64,000 nucleotides of DNA from Populus alba (Eukaryota > Streptophyta > Magnoliopsida > Malpighiales > Salicaceae): assembly GCF_005239225.2 (NCBI RefSeq), contig NC_133293.1:19994333-20058332 (forward strand). Reading direction: 5' to 3'. The stretch's first letter is position 1. Every line of letters begins with the position of its first letter. Below, piece after piece: positions 21,358 to 39,900 of this stretch. Both the position numbers and the translations under genes were made by a program. Under the pieces are notes generated by a model. That model saw nothing but the letters and a program-made list of their open reading frames with translations. It made no database searches and had not been told where the DNA came from.

Positions 21358-23581
21358 TCAGTTCAATTTACAAGCCATGTTTTCAAGATCTAAGGTGGGT
21401 TCTACATCCAAAACATTTTCTATTCGCATAACCATCTTAAAAAATAAAAAGCTATCGGACGATTTTTCTCCGACACAAAACAAAGAACGTCTTTTCACAG
21501 TTCGCAGAGGGTACAGCCTTGGGCTGCGCCTGCTTGTGATGCTTCGCACTGAGCTTTGTGGTTTTCTTCCTATTTTCACATCCATGATATCGATGATGAA
21601 TCCTGGCTGTGTTATTTGCATGTTGTGGATGTCGATTTCCCCTCTTATCATCTTGATTGCCTTCGACATGCTCGGTCGAAGCCCACATTTCTCCTGTACG
21701 CAAAGCAAGGCAACCTTTACAAATCGAACAGCTTCTGTTCGTAAGAAGTTGCCATCTAGCATCGGATCCACTAGTTTTAGAAGGTTGTCAGCCCTGTACA
21801 TTTCCCATGCCTGCATCAATCATTGTCCGAAGCATTACTCCATTAGCAAATCGAAGAGGTTATTACAGCAAACTTGGCTGTTTACAGCCTTGTTTCAAGC
21901 AAACAGCCAGGCCCCTCCGACCGAAAAAAGAAAAAGAAAGAACATCTAGGCCCAGCACATAAAAGTTCTTGATAGCAGACCATCGTCAATGAGCTCAAAG
22001 CCCGTCTTTTCATATAAGAGTGGATGGATCATACCAATAATTATTCAGTATTAATCTTGGAGTTTGGAAGCAAATATATTTAGTATTTACAACTGAAAAA
22101 AACAATACCTTCTCCACGAGGTAGTGCTCTCCGAGTTCTGGATCGAAATCAGTAGCTTTCCGTCCACTGACTATTTCAAGAAGTAGCACTCCAAAACTGT
22201 ATACGTCTGTTTTCCGGGTCAAGCGGCCACTAATGGCATACTCCGGAGCTAGATAACCCCTTTTACACCAAAAACACAATTCAACATTGCATAAGCCAAA
22301 AACCCTAAAATTATTATGCAAACCCTATTCAAATAAACGTGTGTGTGTCTTTTTCCTTGAAATAGAGCCACAATGCAAGTGTCAAGCTATATAAAATCTC
22401 TGGATCTATTTTAACAGTCCATATTAACATTGATGTTCATCACAGCAACCAATTAGATAGTTTTTACACGCATGAGCTAAGTTTGTTCAATAATTTCCCA
22501 ATCAGTAAAACCAATTAGGTTATGAGAAGGGGGGAAACTCCACTTACAATGTGCCAGCAACTCGTGTGCTCACATGGGTGAAATTCACAGGAAATAGTTT
22601 AGAGAGGCCGAAATCTGAAACTTTGGGACACAGATTCTTGTCCAAAAGTATGTTGCTTGCTTTAATATCTCGATGCACAATATGAGGCTTGATCTCTTCA
22701 TGAATATATGCCAGACCTTGAGCAATGCCTAACGAAATTTCTCTCCTTGTTTCCCACCCGAATCTAGCTCTATTTTCCTCACCGCCTTGAATTTTTCAAG
22801 CAAAACCAGAGCAGAATCAGTACATTGCACTCTTAATCGGTCATTGTCAAATAGTATTGGATAAAAATGGACAAGAATCAATTGGGGGGTTAATTACCAA
22901 GCAAAGTTTGAGCAAGACTGCCATTTTCCATATAGTCATAAACAAGAATTTTACGAGGACCATCAATACATCCACCATGCAAGTTGACAAGATTTTCATG
23001 GTTAATATTGGACACTGAAGCTATTTCAGACATGAACTCCCTGTGTCCTTGCTTTGATTCTGCTGAAAGCATTTTGATGGCAACGATTCTCCCGTCTTGC
23101 AGTACTCCCTTTAAATCCCAATAACATAACATCATCAACAAAATAACCTCACCACATTATGCAGTAAATCAGAGTACCTGTGATTGAACAAGGTATTTAC
23201 CTTGTAAACAGAGCCGAATCCACCTTCCCCGATTTTATTTGATGAGCGGAATCCATTGGTGGCGACTTTCAATTCATCAAATGAGAAAGCATGAACATTT
23301 TGAAGAATTTGTAAACCTGTAATTACCATGAGTAGTAATTGATTAGATCACAGAAAAGGACAGTACAAGAAATAAAATACCCGTAATCATAAGAAAGATT
23401 AATTGATTTTAATATTTCTCTAATTGTTTTTATCTTATGTGACACGAGCATCTAGATATCCAATGCTGCTTCGTAATTCAAAGACCTTGTAGTTTAAGTC
23501 AATACCTTCCATTGATGGACTGTCTGTGGACATATCAGATGAAGAAGAGAAGCATTTTGAGCAAGAAAAGGAGAACCTCAT
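21358..23581 (-). CDS. Receptor-like cytoplasmic Ser/Thr kinase, CRPK1-like
   Basis: Six exons join in frame to 414 residues: 23506-23581, 23201-23316, 22898-23108, 22548-22785, 22109-22259 and 21358-21810, all with GT..AG introns. The kinase core is complete: glycine loop GEGGFGSV (55-62), lysine in VAIK (K76), catalytic loop HRDIKASN (D174), DFG (192-194) and APE (218-220). There is no signal peptide or membrane segment, so it is a soluble receptor-like cytoplasmic kinase. The N-terminus is short and Cys/Ser-rich. The order and sequence resemble Arabidopsis At1g16670 (cold-responsive protein kinase 1), including [14 protein letters not shown] and the FIIDIMDVK tail motif. A basic Ser/Arg-rich tail of about 70 residues goes beyond that motif. 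Family sure; orthology to CRPK1 inferred. Confidence 0.93.
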
Positions 23582-25599
23582 GCTGTTAAACGTGCTGCTG
23601 CTTCGAGCTAGCTAGTACTGCTTTTCATACTTCTCAAACTTGACATACAAGTCTAGTTGATATATAGCGAAGTTGGACCATAAAAAATCTACACAAGAGT
23701 GGAGGAAAGCACAAAGGAGGAGAGGAGGTGACGGAGGAAGGTTCATATGCCAATACAAAGATAACTGTTAGCTGGGGAACGAAGGGGTTTTAATTGTGGA
23801 AAACTTTTGATCATTAATATATAATAATTCCTTGTTAGGTAGAGGGAAACGATCAAATAATTGAGTACTCTGACAGAAAAAGGCCTAAAGTTTATTTTAA
23901 TCCATCTATATAGAAATTACTCCGTTGATATTATTATTATATATATTATCCACTGTTTACTTTTGTTAAAAAAATCTTGATTGTTTCAGACCAGTCTGTC
24001 ACCTTTCACATCTATTTAACTCACCGGATCCTGTGCCTTGACTAGAGGGGCGGCGCCCAGTAGTATTGATGAATCGGACATGCCCGTTTTTATATATGGT
24101 GTTTGACTTCTTTAAATTAAAATCACAATATTCGCCATGCACAGAATCAGGAATGCAAGTAGTTGGTTCAGTAGCAACGCAATTTTAGATGCGAAAACTT
24201 ACTATCTTGATCCAAAGATTCAAGTTTAAATGTTAAAAGATTAAAAGGTGTATAGATGGAGATTTAGGTTGTGTTCTAGCATAGAAGAGTCAAATATAAA
24301 AGAGACAAATACATATGTTAAAAGATTCAAGTTTAAACACTATACCTTTTCTTTTCATTTTTTCTTTCTTTGAATAGAGAAATAAGACTTCCATGGAGTA
24401 TTAAAGAAAGAATGTGTTTTTTTTATATATATTTTTAAGTTTAAAAGTAATGATATAACATGCCATGTCTGTTAAAGGTCAAGTTTATATTATTTTTTTA
24501 TGGTAAAACAAATTCAAGTCTATAAATTAAATTCAAAAAGCTATGGTCGTAAAACCTTAAATTAGCATGACAGATCAACCCGATATTTAAGATCAGTCTA
24601 CGCTGAAGAAAAATAAAAAAGCTTAGTTTATACTCAACTCATTTATTTTTTTAAAAATAAAATTAGAAAAGCACTCTTGACCCATATCTTATGGCAGATC
24701 CTTCTCATATCAGGTTTTACTCCTCTAGAAGCTCAGGTCAGAGAACACGTTTTTTTTCACTAAGGTCATGTAACAGCAATTGATTAGTGTCATCAATGGC
24801 ATGATTATTTGCGTAATAATACTAGCATCACATATATGGGATACAAATCCAGGACTTAAATCAGTTCTGCATAAGTTTCCATTTTCATAAAACGCCATGC
24901 ATAAAATTAAAGGCCAATCACACAAGCATTGTCAGGTCTTAACTACAGAACCAATTGGAAGGCAGTACTTTCAGCAAAGTCAACTGGTATTTGATTACAT
25001 AAATGGAACCTGTATATGGATGTTCATGGACGTCAGTAATCTGTAGGAAGATATCCTTCGCCAATCTTAACCGTTAAAGTCACTGTCCAGGTTTCATATA
25101 TGGTTGACTGAACCGCCCCAAGCGACTTTCAATTTCATGATGAGAGGGGATGCACCTGTCTCTATTAAATAATTGCTCTGATGTCACTCTTTTTTGCTAC
25201 GCTTGAACGAGGAAAACAAGAGGGAGTGAGGGACTGAGTCTGCGTGAGTCAAGTTTCTGACCACTGGTTTGAAACAGTTTAGAGTAAATATGCAACCCAG
25301 TTAATTAATTACAGTCCATTCAAGAACATATACTGATCAGACAAGGTCCAAGGAAGTTCTCCAATCTTGGATTTTAGACAGCTTTGACCAGGTCGAGAAG
25401 CATGAATCTGTCATCTCCTTCAACCTGCCCGAAGAGGGTTTTTCACTTCAGTTCTGGTTAGATCTTTTGAAAATATAGCTGGGACATGCATTCACTCGCA
25501 GTATGTTGCTGCACTGATTTTTCCTTTCTTCGTTTTGGTTTAACTGAAGGAGGCCATGATAGGTTTTCGACTAGATAATGAGTACTTCTGTTATATATA
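23582..25599. other. Spacer upstream of the kinase gene
   Basis: The first few hundred bases probably hold the 5' UTR and promoter of the kinase. No other gene recognised. Poly-A/T tracts and short chance ORFs only. Confidence 0.55.
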
Positions 25600-26905
25600 A
25601 TCTATGAATTTTCAGTCTTTATACTTTAATTTTAACTTGCTTTAGACCTTGGCTGCCGTCTCTTCTGGCTCCGTTTGATGGCTGAAAAGTAATTTTTTTT
25701 AGAAAGTAAATTCCAAAAAAGTATTTTCTGATGTTTGGTAGTGTAATGAAAAATGAGTTAAAAAATATTTTCCAGTGTTTGGTTATGTCATGGAAAATGA
25801 GCTGAAAAATAACTTTTTGATATTTTATTTTTCTCAAGTTTATTAAAATAGTGAGGAACAAATCTTACAAATTAAAAGGTTGAATGAGAATGAAATTGAA
25901 AAAAAAATATAATTTCATAAATTATCTCAAATAAAATAAATAATAATCAAAATAATAGAGATCAAATCTAAAAAATTAAAAAAAAAATAAAAGATGAAGA
26001 AATTAAAATAATAATAATCAACATTTTATAAATTATTTCAAATAAAATAAGTAACGATCAAAAGAATGAGGATCAAATTTGATTGATAAAAAATTTCAAT
26101 AAAAATATGATAAGGAAAAAGCAAATAGCAATTGTAAAAAATAAGAACCAAAGTTAATATAAAAATAAAATTTTAAGAGATGAAATTGAAAAATAAATAT
26201 TCAAAACAAAATATATATAGCAATCAAAAGTTTGAGGATTAAATTTAATATAATCAGTAAATAATGATATTTCTAAATTTTTCACAACTTCCAGAAAGTG
26301 TTTTCCCCCCAAATTTTTCAGGAAAACACTTTCCTGAAAACCAAGCCAAAATTTTCTTTTACTGGAAAGTGTTTTCCATTGACCAACTTTTCTACTGGCA
26401 AACAAACACAAAAAAGTTTGGAAAGTGATTTTCCGGAAACCACTTTCCGGAAAACAAACACAACTAAAAGGAAAACACTTTCTTGAAAACCAAGTCAAAT
26501 TTTTCTTTAACTGAAATTGACTGGAAAGTGTTTTACGTTAACCAGAAAGTATTTTCCGTTGACTATAAAGTATTTTCTGTTGATCGGAAAGTGTTTTTCA
26601 TTGACCAACTTTTCTAATGACAAACAAACACAGGAAAGTTTGAAAAATGATTTCTCATAAATTTTTTTTCGGAAACAAACATGGACAGTAGAAATTCAAA
26701 ATTCTATGTTACTTTAGACAGTAGAAGTTGAAGATTTTATCTTACCTTAGACCATGGCTGCTCTAGTATCTACTGTTCTGGTATAGAAATTAAGTTCAAA
26801 TTTTTAACTGACTTTAGGCCATGGTGGCCCCAGTATCAACTCTTCCAGTAGAAGTTCAAAATATTAACTTACTTTAGACCATGGCTGCAGGAGTATTCAC
26901 TGTTG
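25600..26905. repeat. Tandem array of 60-67 bp units, split by an insertion
   Basis: The repeat unit contains CTTTAGACCATGGCTG, seen at 26750, 26817 (variant GGCCATGGTGG) and 26877, with a further unit start at 25645. Units also share AGTAGAAGTTCAAAAT. The array is interrupted at 25669-26686 by unrelated sequence rich in GGAAAGTGTTTTCC. Left and right of the insertion the unit phase continues, so the array came first. Confidence 0.75.
25669..26686. mobile_element. Non-autonomous DNA-transposon-like insertion rich in GGAAAGTGTTTTCC
   Basis: It starts CTCCGTTTGATGGCTGAAAAG and ends GGAAACAAACATGGA, loosely inverted-repeat ends (CCGTTTG / CAAACATGG). Inside are many short inverted copies of GGAAAGTG and CACTTTCC and a partly duplicated segment (26350-26400 and 26580-26640, sharing TTGACCAACTTTTCTA). 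No transposase frame is visible. A related, more decayed piece lies at 27405-27690. Class II origin is inferred from the terminal structure. Confidence 0.6.
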
Positions 26906-27183
26906 AGTTTCATGAATCTATACCAAATTCATTTTCTAGGACAGATTCCAACTTCCACACCATGCCTTCCACTTTCTCAAGCACCATGTTTTGTTTTTCT
27001 GAAACAAGAGATAAAATTACGGTTTCTTTTCACAACAGGACACGTGCTCAGCCTTGACAACACATGATACACGTGCTTGTTGCCCATTGGCTACACAAAC
27101 TTGGAGCAGGAGAGTGGAGGCATGGTGATTGGCGCTGCGCTTGCAAACAAGCAAGAGGCTGCCCGTACTTGATATCCCTTGCC

Positions 27184-27380
27184 TTTTTTTTTTTTTTTAT
27201 ATAACATAAGGTGTTCGGGTCAGCTTGTGCGCATCACAATTAATTCTTGAGATCCACTGAATATCCTACAAGCCCAATAAACATTTAAGACACCGTAAAA
27301 ATAACAAATATACATAATGAGGTTCGAACCCACATATAATAGAAGGGAACAAGTCCCTTCCACTGTTGGCCACAACCCAA
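27184..27380 (-). mobile_element. tRNA-derived SINE
   Basis: Read on the minus strand, a head with an A-box-like TGGCCAACAGTGG (27372-27360) is followed 29 bases later by a B-box-like GGTTCGAACCT (starting 27330). Then comes a body with GATGCGCACAAGCTGACCCG, ending in about 15 A. This is the order of a tRNA-derived SINE promoter and tail. No clear target-site duplication was seen. Salicaceae carry such SINEs; family not identified. Confidence 0.7.
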
Positions 27381-27404
27381 CCCTAGCTATTTTGATTCTA
27401 TTTG

Positions 27405-27690
27405 ATGTAAAGTGTGTTTTTAGAAAAACTTCGCAGTTTATTTGCTGAAAAGTAAATTTTTCTTTTGAAAAGTAAATTGCGAGAAAATGAATTATTTTTT
27501 TTATGTTTGGTAATATAATAAAAAATTAAATTGAAAAATATTTTTTAATGTTTTGTTGTGTTATAAAAAATAAGCTGAAAAATGTTTTTTGTTGACCAAC
27601 TTTCTTGATAGATAACAAACACATGAAATTTTGAAAAATGGTTTCTTCAAAAACCACTCTTTCGAGAAACAAACATAACCTTTAGACTCT
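27405..27690. repeat. Decayed copy of the GGAAAGTGTTTTCC-type repeat
   Basis: It shares TTTGCTGAAAAGTAAATTTTTC, GTTGACCAACTTTCTTGATAG and a CGAGAAACAAACATAACC end with the 25669-26686 insertion. More diverged and shorter. Confidence 0.55.
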
Positions 27691-28432
27691 TTGCTATTTA
27701 AAATTTTAATTATTTTTTAAAGTGTTTTTTCATTTATAAATATATTAAAATATTATATTTTTTATTTTAAAAAAATAATTTGATATTAAAAATATTTTTT
27801 GAAAAAAATATTTTTAAAATATAAAAATAAATAATCCCAGTAGATTCAATGACTCAAAAAAAATCCGGTGACCTAAATAAGAATCATGATTCAAATCTTG
27901 TAAAAAAATCCGACGACCTAAGTAAAACTCATGATTCAAATTTTGCGTCGGGTCGGCCACCAACCAAATTTAAAAACTCTGTTGAAAGCTTCCCTGCCAT
28001 CATTAATTTGATATCTGGCAAATTATTAATAATCATAATGGTTGTGTCCAGAGCCCACATTCTTTGAAAAGGTTTTTTTTTTTTAAAAAAAAAAGAGAAG
28101 AAAAAGGGTTTGCACAGACAGTAGAGAACTGATAATATTATCTTAATATATTTTTTAAAAAATAATCTCTGCTACTGTATCGAACAACTTGGTGCCGGCT
28201 GGCGGCTGGGTATACACTGTTTTATAGGCCAGGCTTGGAATTTGCAATTCAAACTGCGTGGAAGATGGATTATTTCTAATAAATCCTATTTATTTGGGCT
28301 AGATTCTTTTATATAGTGCCCTAGGCCCATATAAAACGAAAACACCCTCCTCCAGTTTGAAAACTTGATGATCTTAGAGAAAGATTGCTCCGATGAACAT
28401 TTTTTTCCTATTAAACCACGCCCGTTATTAGA

Positions 28433-28472
<40 letters not shown>

Positions 28473-28680
28473 TCAGCAATAATAATAAAGTGGATTTTAT
28501 TTAATTAATTCAAACAAAAGAGATGTAGATAATAATTCGAAATTCATTATAAATTTATTTAAAAAATAAATTTACTTGATATCTTTATTTCCTTAACCAA
28601 AATATATCAACTTAGCCAATTTACTTATTTGGGCCAATACGTGTTCGATTTGTGGACATCTCTAAGCCCATAACATTGTG
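27691..28680. other. Spacer with AT-rich MITE remnant and (TAA)n microsatellite
   Basis: An AT-rich remnant with AAATATATTAAAATATT-like strings lies at 27690-27840 and (TAA)n at 28436-28473. No gene recognised. A 72-residue ORF at 27849 contains a short internal duplication (two copies of GATTCAAATNTTG-type sequence) but nothing gene-like. Confidence 0.55.
28436..28473. repeat. (TAA)n microsatellite
   Basis: About 12 TAA units. Likely polymorphic in length. Confidence 0.92.
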
Positions 28681-28685
28681 GTCAT

Positions 28686-28898
28686 ATCCGAAGCTTTTGG
28701 TTAGGATTGTCAGGCAAAAGCTCCGACGGGTTAGCGGCTGACTTTCTTGGTTTGCTTCGCTGTACATCACCAGCCCTTTTTAATGAGCAGATCTCGCCTT
28801 CCAAGGTGGCCGGGGGGTTGGTGGAGTTGAAAAGGAAAGGCTGCGTATACTTTTCGGCTTTACACGTGACAGAGCAAAAGAGTCAGACGATCGACTAA
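28686..28898 (+). other. GC-richer island with an open frame, unknown
   Basis: A frame without an early ATG codes about 65 residues (motifs SSDGLAADFLGLLRC and SKVAGGLVELKRKGC) and ends at 28898. It is clearly more GC-rich than the surrounding AT-rich spacer, which suggests a displaced fragment of a gene. I recognise no family. Confidence 0.3.
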
Positions 28899-29590
28899 CT
28901 GTAACAAGGGAAAGGGATGCAGCAATAAAAATATCTTACGTGATTTTATCCCGAACAAGTTTTTATACCATTTAACAAGAACATGTTTTAGGATTTTAAA
29001 AAAACATTTTTAATTAAAAATATATTAAAATAATATTTATTTATATTTATTTTCTTTCTCATCCAAACTAGGAATGAATAAAAAATTCAATAAATTGATT
29101 AAACTGAAAAAATTAAAAGAAATAATTAAAAAAAATCAAATTGTAAAAAAATTCCTACTAAATTGATTAGAATTTTTAAAAAACCGTCTGATTTCGTTTT
29201 ATAAGCCTAAGACTAAAAAAACTAAATAAAAAAGAAACCGAGTCAAACTGGAAAAATCTATACCAAACCAAACCGATATTTGCTCTAAGATAATTAAATT
29301 AAACCGAAATTAGTTAGTTTAAATTAATTTTTATTTTTTTAAAAAATATTTAACTTATTTTTTTAATAAAAACTAATCCGGCCAAAAATCATCACATCTA
29401 CTTCAAACATTGAAATTATATAAAAAAACATTTAAAAATAAATTAATTTAACTTTTTTCTAAATAAAAATATTTTAAAAAACTTGATAAACCAAAAAACA
29501 AATTCACGCGCAAGGCCGAGAGAGGCATCCCTTTTCCCACCAACGGACACTGACAGGAGTGCGGAAGGTACGCACTCCACGAGGGTTCAA
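28899..29590. other. Spacer upstream of ADCS, AT-rich
   Basis: AT-rich sequence with a MITE-like remnant (about 28980-29060) and an A/T-rich tract to 29500. The promoter of the downstream gene begins at the right end. Confidence 0.5.
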
Positions 29591-29598
29591 AAGAATAT

Positions 29599-29606
29599 TA
29601 TATAAA
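29599..29606 (+). promoter_or_regulatory. TATA box of the ADCS gene
   Basis: TATATAAA precedes a CT-rich leader. A 5' UTR intron fits 29768-30040 (donor AAG|GTATTC, acceptor TTGCAG|GGG), placing the start codon 31 bases into the second exon. Inferred from sequence only. Confidence 0.6.
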
Positions 29607-30071
29607 GGAAATAAAAAATAAATAAACACCAAACAAACACGGGGCCCATTCTCTGCTACACCTCTCATTCATCCACTTCCTTCCCTTCCCTAAAACAAAC
29701 TCCACCTCTCCCCTTCTTCTTCCGCCAACCCTGCGTTCCGTTCTTTCCCTCCCTTCCATGTTCTAAGGTATTCTCCCCCCCCTCTCTCGTTCACTTTTTC
29801 GTTTTTTAGTAACGATGTTTCTCCTACACAGAAACTAAGTTGCAAATCCCTTTGTAGATTCAGCTCCAAATTTGCAGGATCTGCTTGCTTATCATTAATT
29901 ATTATTACTATTAATTAGTGATCGAGCCTGCTCATTGCTCGTTTTACTTTTTGACAAACTTGCTGCGAATAATCCCATATGAGTGTGGAATTTGAGATTT
30001 GCAGTTCTCTCATCGCTTCGCTGCTCTGTTCTGATTGCAGGGGGGTTTCTTTTTGAGTAGTGGAAATTAAA

Positions 30072-35985
<5,914 letters not shown>

Positions 35986-36927
35986 GATCAGAACCAGACG
36001 TTCACATTATAGAATAGCAACACTGTTGAATTTTCTTTTCCTCAACTTTTTTTCCCCAGAAATCGTCATTCTTGCTGCACACAAGCACAGATAGCCCTGA
36101 AGAGATCAGGGGCAACGCAGCTTCACTGTTTTTTCTTCTTTGTAGCGGCCTTGAGATCCAATTATATTTAAACATTGACTCTTGCTTTTGTATTCGATTG
36201 TTTACAACTTACCATTATAAAAAATTCTATACAAGTGTATCATTATTATTTTCCCCTTGCTTTTTGTATTCGATTGGCATCTCTTGCATTTGCGCTTTGA
36301 ATTGGTTCTATAGCATTCTTTTCTTCTTGCAGCCTAAAAATCCAAGAGTTGAGAGTTTTTGTGAGTCGAAAAACATGAGCAGTTTCTTGGTAATGGCCAG
36401 CTAGCTAGCATCTTCGTAGAACGATCTTTGAGCAGCACGGTCTTTGATTAAAATGTTGTAAAACAACCAAACTGGTGGCCGGTGTAAAAGGAGGAGCCAC
36501 CGTATAATGTATGAATTGACCAAGTCGTATTTTTGTTCAAGTATGGACAAATTATAGGTTGGTGGCAGTTCTTTCCAAATTATTGTTATTTCACTCCACC
36601 ACCTACCAAGTTTGTATGATATCCAAGCAAAGATTGGGCCATCGCCTTCCCATTCTGCGCACTACCTGCCTAGTCAGTGCTTACCTACCCAAAAAATTGA
36701 AAAAAAAAAAAGAAAAAAAAATGGGGGAAATTCTCTAACACACAGACGAGGAGAAGAGGGGGGTAGGTGGTTCCAGACAAACTACAACAGCAACTACACC
36801 ACCACCAGACATCTCAAAGTTAAAACCCCACGCAATTTGCTTTATTAAATAAAACCAAACCAATCTCTCCCAGCCTACTACTCTCTCTCCTCATCTCTCT
36901 CTCTCTCGATTTTCATTAGAGAGGTCA
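35986..36927. other. ADCS 3' region and chorismate synthase promoter
   Basis: Only 942 bases separate the ADCS stop from the next start codon. The first half is probably ADCS 3' UTR. The second half holds a TATA-like TTATTAAATAAAACC at about 36841-36855 and a CTCTCTCTCC leader just before the start codon. Confidence 0.6.
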
Positions 36928-39900
36928 ATGGCTTCTTCTACTCTTACCTCCAAGTCCTTCCTCGGTTCCTCAAGAATCGACGGTGCTTCAATCTCCTCGG
37001 ACCTCCGTAAACTCTCAATCTCCTCCGTTCAGATCTCCTTCCGCTCACGTATTCCAAAGAAACTCCGTAAGTGTCTCCTTCTCTTTTTAACAATTCATTT
37101 ATCTTCTTGCATAATCTCTCGCATTTTAGATATTGAATTTAGGTTTACTCAGCTTGACTTATGTTTTTTATTTAATATAGAAATAAATGCGGCGGGAAGC
37201 ACATTTGGGACTAATTTTAGAGTAACTACATTTGGTGAGTCACACGGAGGTGGTGTTGGTTGTATAATTGATGGATGTCCTCCGCGCATCCCTCTATCCG
37301 AAGCTGATATGCAATTTGATCTAGATAGAAGGTTATTTCTTCTTCTTTTTTCAAAGAATTACTTTTTTGATTTGTTTTGTGCCTCAAGGTGTATTGTATT
37401 GATTATTTTTTCTGTGAGTGCAGGAGGCCAGGTCAGAGCCGAATTACGACTCCGAGAAAAGAGACGGATACCTGCAAAATATCTTCCGGTGTTTCTGAAG
37501 GTTTCTTCTTCTTCTTCTTTTTTGTTAACAATGTGTTGTTGCTGATGGTGTTGGTTTTTGATGTTCTGATATGGTGGTGGTGGTGTGTTAACTGCAGGAC
37601 TGACCACTGGGACGCCGATTCATGTATTTGTACCAAATACTGATCAGAGAGGACTTGTGAGTATTTAATGCTAGAGGCATGTGTGATACTTGGCATATAT
37701 AAGGAGGTCAATTTAGCTGAAAACGGGCTTACAGTATGTTTTTAACAAGTTTTGTTGATGGGAAATGATTTTGCCTAGTCTTTACTTTCCATTTTAGATT
37801 AGTTTGCAGTGTTTGCCTAAAGAATATTACCTAGGGTTTTCAAAATAATATAGTTCTGTTATCCACTATGATGGTGACTGCATGTACATTCGATTGCTAA
37901 AATTTTAGGATATGAATTTGATTTGAAAATTGTGAAACGAGATAAATAATGGGGTGTCTGTTTACTAGGGAAAGGCACATGTAATTGGGCAACGATATAC
38001 TTGGTTGATATTGTTTTGTATTTTCTAAGCAGTTGAGAAAGTCTCATTCTTATTTTGTTGAATTTCAGGATTATAGTGAAATGTCAGTTGCTTACAGGCC
38101 TTCACATGCAGACGCAACTTATGACATGAAGTATGGTGTTAGATCAGTTCAGGTAGTTTATTTAACCAATAAGCACTCTGATTATAAAGATACTGCTGGC
38201 ATTATTATGAAATGCAAGTGTGACATAGTTTATTTGAATTCTAACTGAAGGGTGGGGGTAGATCTTCAGCAAGAGAAACAATTGGAAGAGTTGCTGCTGG
38301 AGGTGTTGCTAAGAAAATTCTCAAACTATATGCAGGAACTGAGGTGTGTTTATTAAGACCTGGGTGTAGAGAAATTCATTCTTGTGATTTTTTGTCTCCA
38401 TTACCATTTGTGGACAAAATCGTTTATCTTTTGGAGTGTTTGGTCTGTGCATGTTTGATTTTTTCCAATTTTGTATGTTGGATGGAAATAGATTTTAAAC
38501 TTTTTTAAACAAGTTTCCTTGTAATGATTTTATCCATTTTATCATGAAAAAAATATATAAGAGTAATGTGACAGCTCCTTTTAGTGCTGGATGTTTTTTC
38601 TGTTTTTTCATTATCCTTTGCCGTAATGTCTGTTTTGCTTTCAGATTCTTGCTTATGTCTCTCAAGTCCACAAGGTTGTACTTCCAGAAGGTGTGGTTGA
38701 TCATGAATCTCTTACACTTGATCAGGTAAGAGATGGTGTTTCTGAATAACATTTATTTTGGGATTCAGTTTAGCCATGTGAGAAGCTAACTAAGAAGTTG
38801 CGATGTATTTTGGGATGTCAGTTTTGTGTAATTCCTCTTACAAATGGAAGAGTCCTTTTTAGCAAGAACCTCTCACAAATCTGAGTGCCTTGATCCCGCA
38901 TGAAGTTTTACAACACTTCAACAACCATAAAATTATATTTGGACTTGTAAAAGTTTGACTGAGAAGAAATAATATTTTATAAATCTGAAAGTCAAATTCC
39001 CTTTTCTGGAGATTTTTGCCCTTAGTCTGACCCTGCTATGCATGCCACAGATGGAGAGCAATATTGTCAGATGTCCAGATCCTGAATATGCAGAGAAGAT
39101 GATAGCTGCCATCGATGCTGTCCGAGTGAAAGGGGATTCTGTTGGTGGTGTTGTCACTTGTATTGTAAGGAATGCACCACGTGTAAGTATATTGTCTCTA
39201 TCTCCCTGTGTACTGTGCATATATTGATTTGTACATGATGTTCCATCATCAGATTTTGGATTGTTCAAAGAAGTTTCTAGATCCTGAACACACAAAGCTT
39301 ATTCTTATGGCTTCTTATTGTGCATTCTTTGCCTGGATTAAATCTATAATTGCATGCCAGGGGCTTGGTTCACCAGTCTTTGACAAACTTGAAGCTGAGC
39401 TTGCTAAAGCTGCTATGTCACTACCTGCAACAAAGGGCTTTGAATTTGGGAGTGGATTTGCAGGTTGATAACTTTTATGCACATTTTAGAGTGCATGTGG
39501 CACCCAAGTTTTTCAATTAAGTTTGGTGATTGGGAATGATATGCTTAGGATGCTATCATCTGCTCTGTATTTCTTTATTGCTATATATTAAGCCACAATT
39601 CTAAGTCTTAATCAATGATGAAATTCATTGCAGGCACTCTCTTGACTGGGAGTGAACATAATGACGAGTTCTACACAGACAAACATGGAAGAATCCGAAC
39701 AAGAACAAATCGTTCTGGTGGAATACAGGTGCTTGTTTGATTCATGATCCTCTTTATAATTTTAGTACTTTGGTATGATATCCCTGGTTGAACATCAGTT
39801 TTGATATTTTCCTCTTTTGACGAGCAGGGAGGAATATCAAATGGTGAAATTATAAACATGAGAATAGCTTTCAAGCCAACATCTACAATAGGAGTAAGTT

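Noticed and set aside
27320..27331. Palindromic GGTTCGAACC as part of a tRNA gene
   Set aside because: No cloverleaf fits around it; box spacing and the poly-A tail fit a SINE better.
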